Shown: positions 25,426-36,790, counted from the stretch's first letter. The stretch: DNA of 64,000 nucleotides from Ditylenchus dipsaci (GCA_004194705.1 SADC01000419.1:62001-126000); one strand, 5' to 3'. The notes: generated by a model not told the origin, from the sequence alone. Translations and numbers: made by a program.

Positions 25426-25708
25426 CTTCGAATACTTCAAATATATCAGGGTATCTTAGGTTTTGATTGACCAAGATCGCTTCGCAGCAAACACTAGCAC
25501 TCACCACATTGCAAGGTATTTACAAAAACGTAAATAAAAGAAAAACGTTAATAAACGTAAATAAAAAAAATAAAAGTTTCAGCTTCGAATACTTCAAATA
25601 TATCAGGGTACCGTTTTCTCAAATTGAAAGAGACTTAATCTTAGGTTTTGCTTGACCAAGATCGCTTCGCAGCAAACACTAGCACTCACCACATTGCAAG
25701 GTATTTTT
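25426..25708. repeat. Direct duplication of about 95 bp
   Basis: 25432-25520 and 25587-25708 share CTTCGAATACTTCAAATATA and TTGACCAAGATCGCTTCGCA through CACATTGCAAGGTATTT with almost no differences; the second copy holds an extra 35 bp (about 25612-25646). A recent local duplication. Confidence 0.85.
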
Positions 25709-25775
25709 TTTTGTCCTATTTCGGGCTTTTTTACCCAATTTTTCGTGGTGATTCGATCCGCACTTTGGGAAAGGG

Positions 25776-25953
25776 TAGGGTTGTACAATGAGAATATTTC
25801 CAAGAATATTTCCGGGAATATTCCCGGGAACATGGGAATATTCCCGGGTTTCCCGGTATTTTCCCCTATATTGGGAATATTCCCGGGAATATTCCCAATG
25901 TTCCCGGTAATATTCCCGGGTTTTCTATATTTCCGGGAATTTCTACAACTCTA
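25776..25953. mobile_element. hAT MITE, GGGAATATTCCC theme
   Basis: Exact 8-bp target duplication GGAAAGGG at 25768-25775 and 25954-25961. TIR TAGGGTTGTA at the left, TACAACTCTA at the right. The interior is almost wholly tandem GGGAATATTCCC palindromes. Confidence 0.92.
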
Positions 25954-26169
25954 GGAAAGGGTCATCTACAGTTCCTAAGCTATCGAATGAGCCTAAATTT
26001 GTATTTGTGAGGTGTAGCCGTTGGGGCTGTTGGCGTGTTACAAACTTCAGAATAAGAGGGTTTCTGCTAGGGTTGGGTAATTCTCCGGAGAAATACTTTC
26101 CGGTTAATTACCCGGGTAATTACCAGTAATTACCGGTAATTACCCGAAAAGCGGAGAAATACTATTTGC

Positions 26170-26500
26170 TGATACCTAAACCATCTGAATAGTGCCCAAA
26201 CTATCTGGATGTTATCCGAAACACCTGGATAGTACCCAAATCTTCTGGATAGTACCAAAACCATCTGGATATCACCCAAACACCTGGATGTTACCCAAAC
26301 CACCTGGATGGCACGCAAATCACATGGATGGTACCCAAACCTCCTGGATAGTACCCGAACCATCTGGATATCACCCAAAACAACTGGATGTTACCCAAAC
26401 CACCTGGATGGCACGCAAATCACATGGATGTTACCCAAACCCCCTGGATAGTACCCGAACCATCTGGATATCCCTCAAAACACCTGGATGATACCTAAAC
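26170..26500. repeat. 20-bp minisatellite within the hAT element
   Basis: About 16 copies of a unit close to CATCTGGATAGTACCCAAAC with variants (GGATATCACCC, GGATGTTACCC, GGATGGCACGC). The order GATGGCACGC-AATCACATGG-ATG repeats at 26305 and 26405, indicating a higher-order unit of about 100 bp. Open frames on both strands here are by-products. Confidence 0.9.
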
Positions 26501-26782
26501 CAAAAAATTCTGGCTGAGTAGGGTAGGTGGATTGGTTAATAGTTAATCGTAATAAAAAGTGAACAGTTAGTGGTGATTGTGATGTTTGTCGACCATAATT
26601 GCTATAAAATTTTCTATGAGGAAAGCAATTATACTTGTGAAATAAAAACATTCAAAGATATCAGCATAAAAATGAAGAAGATATCGAAGAAAATAAAATA
26701 ATGAAAAAATGTATCAGCTGGGAAAGGAGACCAGTAGTGTGAAGAAAAAGCATGGCTCAAGCGGGAACTGATTCCTGCATAA

Positions 26783-27031
26783 TTAGAAAGTAAACATTGC
26801 CTCCCCGGCTCCGACTTTGACGCAATTCTTAAGGAAAAACAGAAAATTAGAACGCTTCATACTTTTATAAGAACCAACCTCCAAGTGTTTCTCCATTCTT
26901 TTCGCATCTGACTTGTAGCCAGCATTGCAGAACTTGCACAAACCGACCACTGTTAGATTCCCATTTGCATTTTTTTCTTCAACTCGATTGAAGCAATTCC
27001 AACACCAGGAAAAGGGCTTGAATTTGGACAT
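26783..27031 (-). pseudogene. BED-type zinc finger fragment of a hAT transposase
   Basis: An 82-codon open frame with SWCWNCFNRVEE near residues 8-19 and LCKFCNAGYKSDAKRMEKHL near 31-50: a Cys-x2-Cys pair followed by His, in the spacing of BED zinc fingers, which bind the ends of hAT elements. No downstream RNaseH-like or dimerisation region is found in the element, so this is a leftover or a DNA-binding-only product. The BED assignment is inference from spacing and context. Confidence 0.6.
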
Positions 27032-27100
27032 CTAAATTTTCCATCTATAATACGAATAGAGCAGCAGAAAAAAACAGTTTTCAGAAAAAAATATCGAAGG

Positions 27101-27535
27101 TCAACTGGGCACTATTCTTGTTGGTACCCCCCCCCCCCCCAAATCATAGAATTTTTTTTTAAATTTTTTAAGCTATTTTTGAATTGTTTTGAACTGAAAA
27201 TCATTATTAATGCTTTTTCTCATGGTATGTTTGTAAACGCTAACATTTTATTTCATTTTTCTAAATCTTTTTTTCCTGGACACTGTCTAGTTGTAAAAAG
27301 CAAATTCTTAGATTGAAGCCATTTGATAAATTGGTCATCAGAAAAAGCCAAAACTTAATAAAGAAGCTTCGTATTGAATCTTTTTAACTCGTCCATGCTA
27401 AATTAACCACACCATTGTTCAATAAAAAGCATTAATAATGATTTTCAGTTCAAAAAATTCAAAAAATAGCTTAAAAATTTTGAAAAAAAATCCTGATTTG
27501 GGGGGTACCAACAAGAATAGTGCCATCAACTGTAA
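27101..27535. repeat. Foldback nested in the hAT element
   Basis: Ends GTCAACTGGGCACTATTCTT and, complemented, CAGTTGATGGCACTATTCTT; GGTACCCCCC at 27124 pairs with GGGGGGTACC at 27495; CATTATTAATGC blocks pair further in. Arms of about 120 bp. Confidence 0.8.
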
Positions 27536-27649
27536 TAAATATTAAAAAATAGTATTTCTCCTCTTTTCTTTACGGATAAATACTTAGTATTTCTCCGGGT
27601 AATTACCCGGGTAATTACCCATCACTCAACCCTAGTTTCTGGTCGTCTT

Positions 27650-28175
27650 AATTTAGTGCACCGGTAGTCTCTATTTAGTGACTCCAAGTGATCAGCTCTA
27701 TTCAGTGCCTACAAGAGGTCGTCTCCATTCAGTGCCTTCAAGTGGTCGTCTTCATCCATTGCCTACAAGTGGTCGTTTCCATCCGTGCCTTCAAGTGGTC
27801 GTCTTCATCCAGTGCCTCGAAGTGGTAGTCTCTATTTATTGCGTTCAAGTAGCTGTCTTTAATTAGTGCTTCAGGTATAGTGTCTGTTCAGTGCTTCCAA
27901 ATGTTCGTTTTTATTGAGTGGCTCTTAGTGGTCGTCTCTATCGAGTGCCTCCAAGTGGTCGTCTCTATCGAGTGCAGACAAGTGGTCGTCTCTGTCGAGT
28001 GCTTCCGAGTGGTCGTGTCTCGGTCGACTTTCATCCACTGCTTCCAAGTGTTCGTCTCTATTCAGTGCCTTGAGGTGATCGTATCTATTCAGTGCCCCCG
28101 GTGGTCGTCTCTATCCAATGTCTCCAAAACATTGTCTCTATTCAGTGCCTCCAGCCTCCATCGAGTGTCTCCCAT
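27650..28175. repeat. Minisatellite, about 30-bp unit, 15-18 copies
   Basis: Unit close to TTCAGTGCCTCCAAGTGGTC plus GTCTCTA. Copies vary at the CCTACAAG/CCTTCAAG/CTTCCAAG position. Open frames across it (a repeating SIECLQVVV pattern) follow from the unit length and are not taken as genes. Confidence 0.9.
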
Positions 28176-28232
28176 TCAGTCTTCTGAATTTGATTATTTT
28201 TTCGATTTATTCGTACAGTTGCCCGGACACGG

Positions 28233-28305
28233 ACAAAAGGCTACAACTCGAAAAAAGGAGACAAAAGACTACAACTCGAATAAAAAGGACAAAAGGCTAC
28301 GACTC
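28233..28305. repeat. 24-bp tandem repeat, 3 copies
   Basis: Unit close to GACAAAAGGCTACAACTCGA followed by AWAAA. A short minisatellite. Confidence 0.7.
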
Positions 28306-28814
28306 GGTGAAATTGGGAAAAAGAGCCGTGAAGTGTTATTAAACAACCTATATCAGCCTGGAATCGCCTCAATTCCCAATTTGTTGTTTACTCGGTAAGC
28401 AGTGTACGAAAACTCAAAAAATAAATTTTTAAAAAAGCGCCAAAGGCGTCAGTAAAGCTAGTTTATTTATTGTTTAAGAAAGCTAGAGAACTACAACTTT
28501 TTCCCAATCCCTTGCAATGAGGAGTGTGTTGGTCTTGGCTGCGAAGTGGCCAACCCTCAACCGGGTACAACAATCTGCGAAAGTCAATGATATGTTGCTG
28601 TGATATAAGGTTAGCAACAACGGAATCATTGCTGTTTCAATTGAAAAGGCGCCAATTGAAATTTTCGAAATATTTTACTAAAAACTCGTGATTGAAAAAT
28701 GGATATGCTTTTTGACACACTTTATTGCATGATTCTTACGAAAAACATACAAAAAAAAATACCAGGCTCGAAACATGAAAAAGCAGAAGCTAGATCGAAA
28801 ATATAAATAACATA
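28306..28814. other. Intergenic, nothing recognised
   Basis: No gene or paired repeat recognised. Confidence 0.4.
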
Positions 28815-29060
28815 CCGTATTTTCTCTAATAAGCGCCCTCCCCGAAATCGGGTATTTCTTAAATGCATTCTCCTCCTTTTATACCGGGTGTTTGTTTTCG
28901 AACGCCACATATATCATATACCAAAATGTAGCTGGGAATCTGCGCTACATTTTGATATATAACATATGTGGCGTTCGAAAAGAAAACCCGGTATAAAAAG
29001 AAGAGAATGAATTTGAGAAATACCGGATTTTGGGGAGGGCGCTTATTAGAAGAAATACGG
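28815..29060. mobile_element. 246-bp CCGTATTTTC MITE
   Basis: TA on both sides. Left CCGTATTTTCTCTAATAAGC pairs with right GCTTATTAGAAGAAATACGG; the whole element folds, with GTTTTCGAACGCCACATAT and its complement flanking a centre at about 28935. Confidence 0.93.
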
Positions 29061-29617
29061 TAAATAACAGGAAGTCGAAAAAATAAAAAATTAATAACGT
29101 GCCAGCTGGGAGTCGAACCTGCGACATGAAAAAAGAAGACAATGATGGTTCAGTGCTCACTCACAAGTTTAAATGTGTCAGCGATATATTCTAGATCTCA
29201 AATTTCACAATTTTTTATTACTCATATTTCGGCGTGAATCGCTCCATAGCATATTCTCCAAGCGGTTTCACGATCAACATTATGATAGCTATTTTTATGT
29301 ATATACAGTTCTTCAGTAAGCCACGGTCGGGTCGCGTGTTAAGCAAGAGTAGGCCAGCGTATGTTAGGGCGAACTCGAATATAATGGATGAGTGGGCGAA
29401 ATCTGGACTGAGTGAAACGAAGTATTTATCGTGTATTTCATAACACATATAAGCCTATGATACATCATTTTGTAGCCTGTTCCATTATCTTTTAGGTGCG
29501 CTATTAATTGGCTCACTAAACAATAAAATATGACATTTTTCAACTTTCCGTCTAAATATATCGCTGTACAAGCCTTTTTTTAAGAACTCTTGGTATAGAA
29601 GCACGAAATGTCGTGTT

Positions 29618-29722
29618 TATCACGGCGCTATCCCGGAAGGCTTGGAGATGCTGAAAAGGAGCGAGCCATAGAAAGTGCGGCAGAGGTGTCAAAAGAAGAG
29701 GATGTGGAAGATGACCTTGCAT
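29618..29722 (+). pseudogene. Fragment of the pogo-like transposase C-terminus
   Basis: CACGGCGCTATCCCGGAAGG through GATGTGGAAGATGACC repeats 23045-23142 with few changes (HGAIPEGLEMLK then a frame break). It shows that other copies of the 21802-23391 family moved or were captured nearby. No TIRs flank this fragment. Confidence 0.85.
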
Positions 29723-31143
29723 ATCAATTCAAGATTTTTTATAATTATTGGCTTTCTGTAGATATTTTTATTTGGCTTTTATCAAAACTATACCTAAAAT
29801 TTAATTCCTGGACTTTTTTTCGGCTAAAGTATACTGTTTGCACCAAATATAATTTTTATTTTTAATCAAAAAAAACAAAATTTTTATCGAGTAAAAGAAA
29901 ATCCAGCAATTTGTTAGGTACACATTTTGTTGAAATTTAATAAACGAGCAATAAACAACTTTGTGAAAATAAAAAGTTTTGATTTAGGATTACGGTTAAT
30001 CTCTTGTCTAATGCTGATCCAAATATTGAAATAAATAAAGTGGGTAATAGACCAAAGTCTGACTGATACTATTATATCCGATCATTTTTTTATTACACAA
30101 CACTGGACTTCTTTTTTCAGTATAAAAGAAGGGTGAAAGCCTCTAAGATTTAATACACATTCAGTTCTATTTTTATTTTTTATATATCCCAACTTAGTGA
30201 AATGTCTTACAAGGTAAAAAACTAAAATTTAAAATTAAATGCAGGGTCTCAGCTTTTTCATGGAGAGCAGCTTGGTCCCCCTCTTGTTTTTTGTATTGTA
30301 CGTAAAAACGAGCAAGCTCTTCTCCATGAGAAATCAATAGGAGGACCAAGCTGTTTTTGGCACCCGATTCTTTAAAGAACCACCACGTTGTTGACGATAA
30401 CAATTTCGAGTTTTCCAATTCACTAAGGACAGCCCTCTTATTTCGAAAATATGACAGCAACCCAAGTGCCGGGTATTCGGCGTATTCGGCCGCGGGTAAA
30501 ATGAGGGTTTTCGGCCGCGAAGCAGCCAAAGACCAGAACACTTCACATTCCAATGGATTGGAGTGAGAAAAATTGAGGGAACCAAAAAGGTAGGCTTAGA
30601 GAAAAATACTCTTTAGAGTGGGGTGCATTTGGGCTTGACGTGAAAATATTGGGTGGTTCGTGAGTTCGCGATTGGTTATACAGATTATGAAACCCATGCG
30701 GAAACTTCGCGTGTTGTGTATAACCAACCGCGAAAAAATTAAGAACTATCCACTAGTTGTTGATGAGTAAGATACTAGCTTAGCTTTAAGCCAACTGTAG
30801 GCTTTACTGTGTGCCTCTTTTAGCTTTGAGCTTACGTCTCATTATATATTGTTATGCTGTCTTATAAGTTGTTTTTAGATTTTTTGCTCGTTAGCTGCCC
30901 TTTGTCTGTGCATCTATCTGCCAACAAGTGCACTTAAATGCTATCAGGTAGGACTTATAGCTCCAGAACATTTTGTACTGGCTAGCAGAATGATTGCTAA
31001 AGTTATTAAGTTGTTTTGATCGGTCTAAAAAAACTTTTACGTAAATCCAAAACGCTTGCGAAACGCCTTTTCGACGGAATTTTAAAAAATTGATATTATC
31101 AGACTTGGAAAGGTATAGTTTTTTTTTCTTAAAGTTCTGTTTA
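29723..31143. other. Intergenic; possible promoter at 30119
   Basis: CAGTATAAAAGAAGG at 30119 followed by ATG TCT TAC AAG and GTAAAA at 30202-30218 could be a first exon for the Ly6-like gene downstream, but this is speculative. 30230-30370 is an inverted pair of AGCTTGGTCC-containing repeats. Around 30665-30735 GCGATTGGTTATAC pairs with GTATAACCAACCGC. Confidence 0.3.
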
Positions 31144-31373
31144 CCGTATTTCCTCTAATAAGAGCCCATGGGCGCTTTTTTCAAACTCCTAAAAATCTGA
31201 AAAATTTGGGGTCGATCTCAAAAATTTTGAGTGCTCAATCAAAATATAAAACGGAGAATCAGTGGAGCTCGTGGGAGTCAAAAAAACGCAAAAAACGATT
31301 AGCAAAATATTTGCTCTGGGCTGAGACAGAGGTCCTCAAAGTTAGAGGTGGGCGCTTATTAGAAGAAATACGG
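31144..31373. mobile_element. 230-bp CCGTATTTCC MITE
   Basis: TA-flanked. Left CCGTATTTCCTCTAATAAGA; right GCTTATTAGAAGAAATACGG. Interior TGGGCGC motifs sit near both ends. Same family as 14486-14625 and 28815-29060. Confidence 0.9.
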
Positions 31374-31911
31374 TATGCTACTTGAAAGAGGAGATGCAGG
31401 TCTACCGAAATCTGTTTATAGACTACTCTCTAATTAACGACTCCTTTAAAGGGGCATACCAGCGCGTTACACGGTCAATTTCAAATTTTCAAAAGGCGGG
31501 GACCACACTTTCAAGACAAAAAACATTTGATTTGAAAATAGTCCTTTAAATTTTTTATTATTGTCACTGAAAAAAGATGTCACCGAAAGACATTTTAAGG
31601 ACCTATATCTCAGCCTATAGAAAATATTTTTAAAATCTGTATTTTGCGTTTTCTTAACTCATACCAGCTCTAGAGATTCCACTTTTTTGATTTCAGATTT
31701 TTACCCGAAAATTTCTAGAGTGACTCTAAATTTTTCAGATTTTTGGAGGGTTGAAAAATAAACGACCACGGCCTTTCAATAATAAGTCAAAAATCAGATA
31801 TTCAATATTCCGCTAAAAAGTGTTCGGATGACCAATATGACATTACCAAATGCAAAAAAATGTGAAATAAAAAATAAGTGACTTTTGTGTCAAACGATGT
31901 TATTATTTCAG

Positions 31912-32314
31912 TCAACTGCACTAGATATAGATAAGCCTCTGCAGGAAGGGGCTATGGAGTGCCCTAGCTCAGCGCGAAGCTGTCTCCTTATTGTGCAGCT
32001 GGAAAATCGTAAAATTGATCGAAAGTGTGCAAATACTCAGTGCTCTCCGGCGCCTATATTAGATTGCCTGATTGTTTCGCCGAAAATACTCAATGCTGAT
32101 TCATATAGTTTTCCTCGACCAACTGATACGGCAGTCGGCTACATGCTTGACTTACCGAAATTACAGTAAGCCACCTCGCAGTCGACTTATAATAAAATTG
32201 AAATTTAGAGAACTTCGGTACTGTTGTTGCAATGGTGATGGCTGTAATGGCAGCGAGGCGTGGAAGGATTACACCATCGCCTACAATGCAAGTGGCATTA
32301 AGCCACAAGCTTAG
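31912..32314 (+). CDS. Ly6-like / ET-module cysteine-rich protein, 3' exons
   Basis: Two exons, 31912-32165 and 32209-32314, joined in frame by GTAAGC...TTTAG. The first follows acceptor TATTATTTCAG. The protein has Cys spacing MECPSSARSC, KCANTQC and ends YCCCNGDGCNGSEAW, the CC-x4-CN closing motif of three-finger (Ly6/uPAR) and nematode ET-type domains, which are usually secreted or GPI-linked. The upstream exon with start and signal peptide was not identified. AATAAAATAAA at 32346 could serve as polyadenylation signal. No toxin identity is implied. Family placement is by cysteine pattern only. Confidence 0.65.
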
Positions 32315-32435
32315 GCATTTGTAAATGATCGATATAATATCCATAATTGAAATAAAATAAATTCATTTGTTGGTAGATAAAATGTAAATGTTTTTCAAAT
32401 AATAAGTCGGCTCTACCCCGTTAGCGCCCAAATTG

Positions 32436-32857
32436 TTTGCGCCAAAAATCGTTACAGCCAAAACCGTTACATTTTTAATTAATTAGCTTGCTACATGTAG
32501 TTTTTCTAAGTGATTTCATGGATATTGTCATTTACAAGTTAATACTCAAATTGATGCCAGAGAGACGGGCTACATTTTGAGCATAAGGTTGTGAATGACC
32601 ACATCTGCAAAATTGACTAAAAACTCCAAAAATTCTCAAAAAAGTCCAGAATTCCGGAAATTTTGCAGTTTTTAGTAAATTTTGCGGATATGGTCATTTA
32701 TAACCTTATGCTCAAAATGTAGCCCGTATCTCTGGCATTAATTTGAGTATAAACTTGTAAATGACAATATCCACGAAATTATTTAGAAAAACTATATGTA
32801 GCAAGCTAATTAATTAAGAATGTAACGGTTTTGGCTGTAACGATTTTAGAGCCAATA
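32436..32857. repeat. Foldback element, arms about 205 bp
   Basis: Left GCCAAAAATCGTTACAGCC pairs with right GGCTGTAACGATTTTAGAGC; arms meet at about 32645. AAATGTAGCCCGTATCTCTG is complemented in the left arm. Roughly 90% arm identity. It lies just beyond the 3' end of the Ly6-like gene. Confidence 0.9.
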
Positions 32858-33200
32858 AGTCAGATCCCTTTTTTTAATTTTTAAAAAATTATCTAATTCG
32901 CAAAAAATCAAAAATTAAAAGTTTAGGTTTGTAACACTTATTTTTTCGCAGTCCGTGAAAGTCAAATTCTCTACGTATTGATATTTAACTCTTAGACTAC
33001 TGATTAAGAATTAGATTTATTTGTTCTTACAAGCCAACGATCCATACAAGCAAGCATGCTATGTCTAAGTTGAATTAGTGAAGCTCTTACAAGCTTAGAA
33101 CTCTCTGAAAGTTAAGCTTTTTCTGAGAACGGTTTTGTGTAAAGCAGCCTTATTCACATGACAGTTCATAAAAAATTAGTTGTGGAATAACAATAAAATT

Positions 33201-33753
33201 TTAGGTTGGCAGATAAGTTTCCGGACTGGCCAGGAAATATACACTCTCCACGGCGCTCATGTTTGACATATAAGATCCAATTCTTTTCGCATGTTATGAT
33301 ATTGTCGAAAATGGGCGTTTGGCGACTTCTATCTGATAATCTGGTCGCCATTTCTGCACATTTTTTCAGGCAACTGTAACCTCTTTAAGTCGACGACATC
33401 CTATTTTTGGACTCTTCGGATGCGCCCAGATCTCGGATTGTCTTTAAATGTCAAATTTCCGATTTTGTACTTTGAGAACTACTCATGATTCGTTGCTTTT
33501 GACAGAGTTTCGGTTTTTTTGATTGATGAGTGCTGTCCACAGTGTCTTTTTTGATTTAGCCTAAGTTAAACTACAATTTCAATAGTTCTCAAATGATACA
33601 TTTGATTCTTCTCCATATTGCCGGCAAAAGGTGTATGTTCGTATGAAAATAGTAGCTTAGTTAATAACAAAGATTAATGTAACAAAAATTTTCATTAAGG
33701 CTTAAAATTTATTAAATTTCAACACTAGTCCGAAAACTTATTCGCTAATCTAA
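33201..33753 (-). mobile_element. Mariner element, internally deleted
   Basis: Termini TTAGGTTGGCAGATAAGTTT at the left and, complemented, TTAGATTAGCGAATAAGTTT at the right are mariner-type TIRs. At about 550 bp it is under half of full length (about 1.3 kb). Confidence 0.88.
33210..33640 (-). pseudogene. Mariner transposase remnant
   Basis: Minus-strand pieces: MEKNQMYHLRTIEIVV (N-terminal helix-turn-helix start), FKDNPRSGRIRR (linker before the second DNA-binding helix), then FDNIITCEKNWILYVKHERR, matching the mariner block usually read as TCDEKWILYDN. The catalytic Asp position here reads Glu-Lys, and everything after it is deleted up to the TIR. Stops and frame breaks interrupt the N-terminal part. 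Dead copy. Confidence 0.85.
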
Positions 33754-33862
33754 TAAAAAAATGTACACTAGGTCTGAAATCACTAAAATCTTTCGCAAAA
33801 AAGCCCATGTTTTTGTGTTCAAACTTTGCAATTCAACACTCAAAAGAACATTCTTACTAATA

Positions 33863-34045
33863 CAGTCGACGCTCTCTATAAGGACTCTCAAGGGACCGTT
33901 TAAACGAAGCCGTTATAGAGAGCGTCGTTATAAAGAGCGTCGTTTTGACGTAAATGAGGTCGTTTGTGACCAAATAGCTGTTTTTTCCGGGTCGTTTTAG
34001 ATAGCGGGTCGTTAAAAAGAGCATCGTTATAGATAGCGTCGACTG
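33863..34045. mobile_element. 183-bp MITE, GTTATAGAGAGCGTC theme
   Basis: TA-flanked. Left CAGTCGACGCTCTCTATAAG; right TTATAGATAGCGTCGACTG. Several interior copies of CGTTATAGAGAGCGTC. Non-coding. Confidence 0.88.
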
Positions 34046-34412
34046 TAGCAGCATTCGGTTTAGAATTCAGTGCTTAGCAATGTAGGGAAAATTTTTTTTG
34101 GCTATTTTTTGTAAATAGTAAGTAAACACGAGTGTGAAGTGCTCAAGAAAAAACTTAAAAAAATCTTCACGGACCCATTGTTTCTATGGAGTAAAAATAG
34201 TAAGTTTTACTTAACGAATTTCATATGCATGAAAAGATTACCAGAAAATTTTTGAATGGCGGACAAAGAAACTGGAACTCTGAACGAAAAAATACAAAGA
34301 ACAAGCTAGCTAGCCTTTTATTTTGCTAGCCTGGGTAGCTTTTTTTTATTGTTGTCTTAATTTAACATCATCCAAACACAACAAACACATAAAAAAAGTT
34401 ATATACTAAAAC

Positions 34413-34834
34413 TTAACAGCTTTTTCGTATTTCTTCAAGTGCCGGACTTTCAGGAGCTTCCAACTCATGCAAAGTAATACCACTGATTTCTTTACCATCA
34501 ACCACATGCGGACTGGAAAGCAAGAATTTGGATGCCTGAAAACACATAAAATTTATCTAAAGAGTCAAAGAGGTCAGGAACTCACTTCTTCCGCAGTAGA
34601 AAATGTAACATAACCACCTAACGTAGGATATCCAGTGTCAGACTTATGAGCTATTTCGACGGTTACCACAAGACCAAAGTTGAAGAAAAAATTCTGTAGC
34701 ATCTGCGTAGTAATTTTCGCTGAAAGATGACTAAAGTTTAGACAACATTTTCTGGCATCCTTGTTATCACTAGAACAAATCTCGATTTCCTTGCCGTTAA
34801 TACTGTGAGGTCGGTTAGCCAGTGCAAGATTAAG
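34413..34834 (-). CDS. Intact terminal exon pair of the multi-RRM protein
   Basis: Exon 34834-34586 (249 nt, 83 codons) begins LNLALANRPHSINGKEIEI, the end of one RRM, then CCLNFSHL...FFFNFGLVVTVEIAHK and GGYVTFSTAEE, the first half of the next. A GTGAGT...TTTTCAG intron leads to exon 34535-34413, beginning ASKFLLSSPHVVDGKEIS and ending EEIRKSC with a stop. There are no internal stops or frame breaks, unlike the two paralogous pairs upstream (48145-47776 and 46530-46236). Because it begins mid-RRM it must be joined to an upstream exon, most simply the one ending at 48706, nearly 14 kb away. It is then an alternative or the true 3' end of that gene. Alternatively it is an orphan duplicate. Confidence 0.78.
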
Positions 34835-36715
34835 CTAAAAATTCATGATTAGAGGGTTTAACAAACATATAATTTTGAAAAATATTTTTTAACATTTTTT
34901 TCACTAAACTCTCGAACTCTTTTTACCTTTTTAAGTGGTCAATGGCTGTTTAAACCCTTGGATTAAACTTTAAAGCGAATAAAAATAGATACATACATAT
35001 ACAGATCGTAGGTCATAAATAATCCCGCTTCCTGAAAAGGGTCATAAATAACCTCCCTTAGTACGGCCTAATCGGCACTGGCCTACCGAAGCCTCAGCCT
35101 GAAAGATACCCGATAAATAACCACCCAAAAAGGTGGTTATTTAAGGGGGTTATTTATGGGTTTGTACGCATATATATGGGGGTTCAAAATTAATGTTGAT
35201 AGCAGCACAGAAATCTTAGAACAAAAATCTTGCCAAAACGAACCCTACAGAAACTTCCCCAAAAAAAAATCCCTTGGTGCCACTTGTAGTTTTCATTTTA
35301 AGAATTTTTTTTGGCTGATTTCATCATGCTGAATAATGAAAAAGTTCACGCTAAATAATATATTTTCAGTTTATCATGAATTACTTAATTGAAAATGATA
35401 AATTATTATACTTTTATAAATAGATAATGTTTTTTTAAGGTCATAAATTCAAGAATTGCAAAAAATAGAGAAAATTATCGAAAAAAACACATTTTCAAAA
35501 ACAACAGGGGTCAAGGCAAAGTTTAACAACCTCGGAAAAACAGCAGGGGGGACCAAGGCTTATTTTTTCGCAGGCAAAAACAATAAATATAGAGCCGAAA
35601 GCTTAATTAAGAGTTTGAAAATAAAGAAAATATGGCAGGTCATCACAATAGAAACTTAAGCCCTCTGCATTCTTAAAGGGGCGCAGGATGTTTAAGAGCA
35701 TACTTGCCCGTTTCCCGAAAAACGCCGCGGCATCCGCCGGTGCTTTTAAAAAATGAGCGCCAACGCCTCCACCGCCACCGGCATTTTCAAAATTTTGCGG
35801 CGCGCCGGCCGCCGGCGCTTTGAAGGTGCCTTTTTTTCCGGCTGGCCACAGGCGGAGGGTGGATCGCCGCTAAAAAAGTTGTGTTATTTAAAAACATTTT
35901 TCTTGCAATAGGAACAGCCATATTTAGATCAGTGCTGTTCATGTGTTTATTCTATTTAACGACCTTATTGGTCAAAAAGCATGATATTGTTTATTATATT
36001 TCTACTTCTGTGGGAAATTTTAAGGAACAACCTACTTTGCACAATAAACCACCGTAAAACTTTCATTAATTCCTTTCCTCAAAAATGACAGAATGTGCCG
36101 AAAATAACTTTATTTTCAATTTTCCAATGCTTAGCATTGGTACATTCACAGAATCGCTCAGAGCAAGGCCACAAAGAGGTCAGCTGGTCATTAAACAATC
36201 GGCTGGACGGGTCAGCTAGTTGGTTGGACTGGTTTATCACACATTTGTGAAAGTTATCCAAGCAGTTGCCAAATTATCAAAAGATATCGATGGGAAAGCC
36301 AAAATATGATTTGCATATCTCAAGAAACTTAGGGTAACTCATAAAAAAGATACCTGCCTGTTTCAGTTTATAACTTAAGATTTTCAAGTTTAGAGAAGAG
36401 AAAAATAGAGAAAAATCTTTAGAGAAAAATCTTTAGCCAGTCGATTCAATTATCCTTTTTTTTGAAAGGCCATATCTCAAAACTAATATTTCTGAAAGTC
36501 ATTTCGTAAAATAAGTTTTGTAGCTCTTGAGCTGCGCTACAATAGGCAATAAACTCATCTATATATTAATCTATTCGATCACCCAAAGTTATGAAAACGC
36601 TTGTGAAGTTCTCAAAATGAGCTCACAGAAGCCAAATACTGACTTATTCACAATAATTAGGCTTAACGCCACTAGAAAGAACATATGCTAAGCTGAAAAA
36701 TGGTATATACAGAAA
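34835..36715. other. Non-coding, with two repeat clusters
   Basis: 34995-35165 is an inverted-end repeat whose theme is GGTCATAAATAACC and its complement. 35699-35880 begins CATACTTGCCCG and is a GC-rich array (CGCCGCGGCATCCGCCGG, GCGCCGGCCGCCGGCGC) related to 53093-53199. 35545-35605 carries the dispersed GGGGGACCAAGGC...ATAGAGCC motif. Nothing else recognised. Confidence 0.5.
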
Positions 36716-36790
36716 AGATATAAGATCTGAACATTTATCAGAAATAAGACTTTGAAAATCCGCTCCGAACTTATACATCAGAACTTATAA
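36716..36790 (+). repeat. Paralogous empty site for the hAT at 44780
   Basis: GAACATTTATCAGAAATAAG then ACTTTGAAAATCCGCTCCGA continues without interruption, whereas the related copy at 44760-45815 has the 1-kb hAT element exactly after GAAATAAG. Part of a dispersed repeat that also shares GAGCTGCGCTACAA (36530 and 44274). Confidence 0.8.

Larger units (their letters stand above)
26068..27634 (-). mobile_element. hAT element with BED-finger remnant, GGTAATTACC theme
   Basis: TIR TAGGGTTGGGTAATT at the left; right end AATTACCCATCACTCAACCCTA. Target duplication GTTTCTGC/GTTTCTGG (7 of 8). Both subterminal zones carry GGGTAATTACCCGGGTAATT and AAATACT-CTCCG repeats. Inside are a minisatellite, a BED-like exon on the minus strand and a foldback insertion. 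No catalytic transposase region is visible. Confidence 0.9.

Noticed and set aside
27650..28175. Possible CRISPR-like repeat array
   Set aside because: Units are contiguous and imperfect with no unique spacers, and the genome is eukaryotic.
27880..28398. A 172-codon frame with repeating SIECLQVVV units
   Set aside because: Consequence of the 30-bp minisatellite; unit length keeps the frame open.
29102..29160. GGTTCGACTCCC on the minus strand, resembling a tRNA B box
   Set aside because: The T-arm stem does not pair and no A box or cloverleaf can be built; at most a degenerate SINE piece.
30194..30553. A 119-codon minus-strand open frame with fairly normal composition
   Set aside because: Its DNA includes an inverted pair of the dispersed AGCTTGGTCC repeat and no domain or splice context supports a gene.
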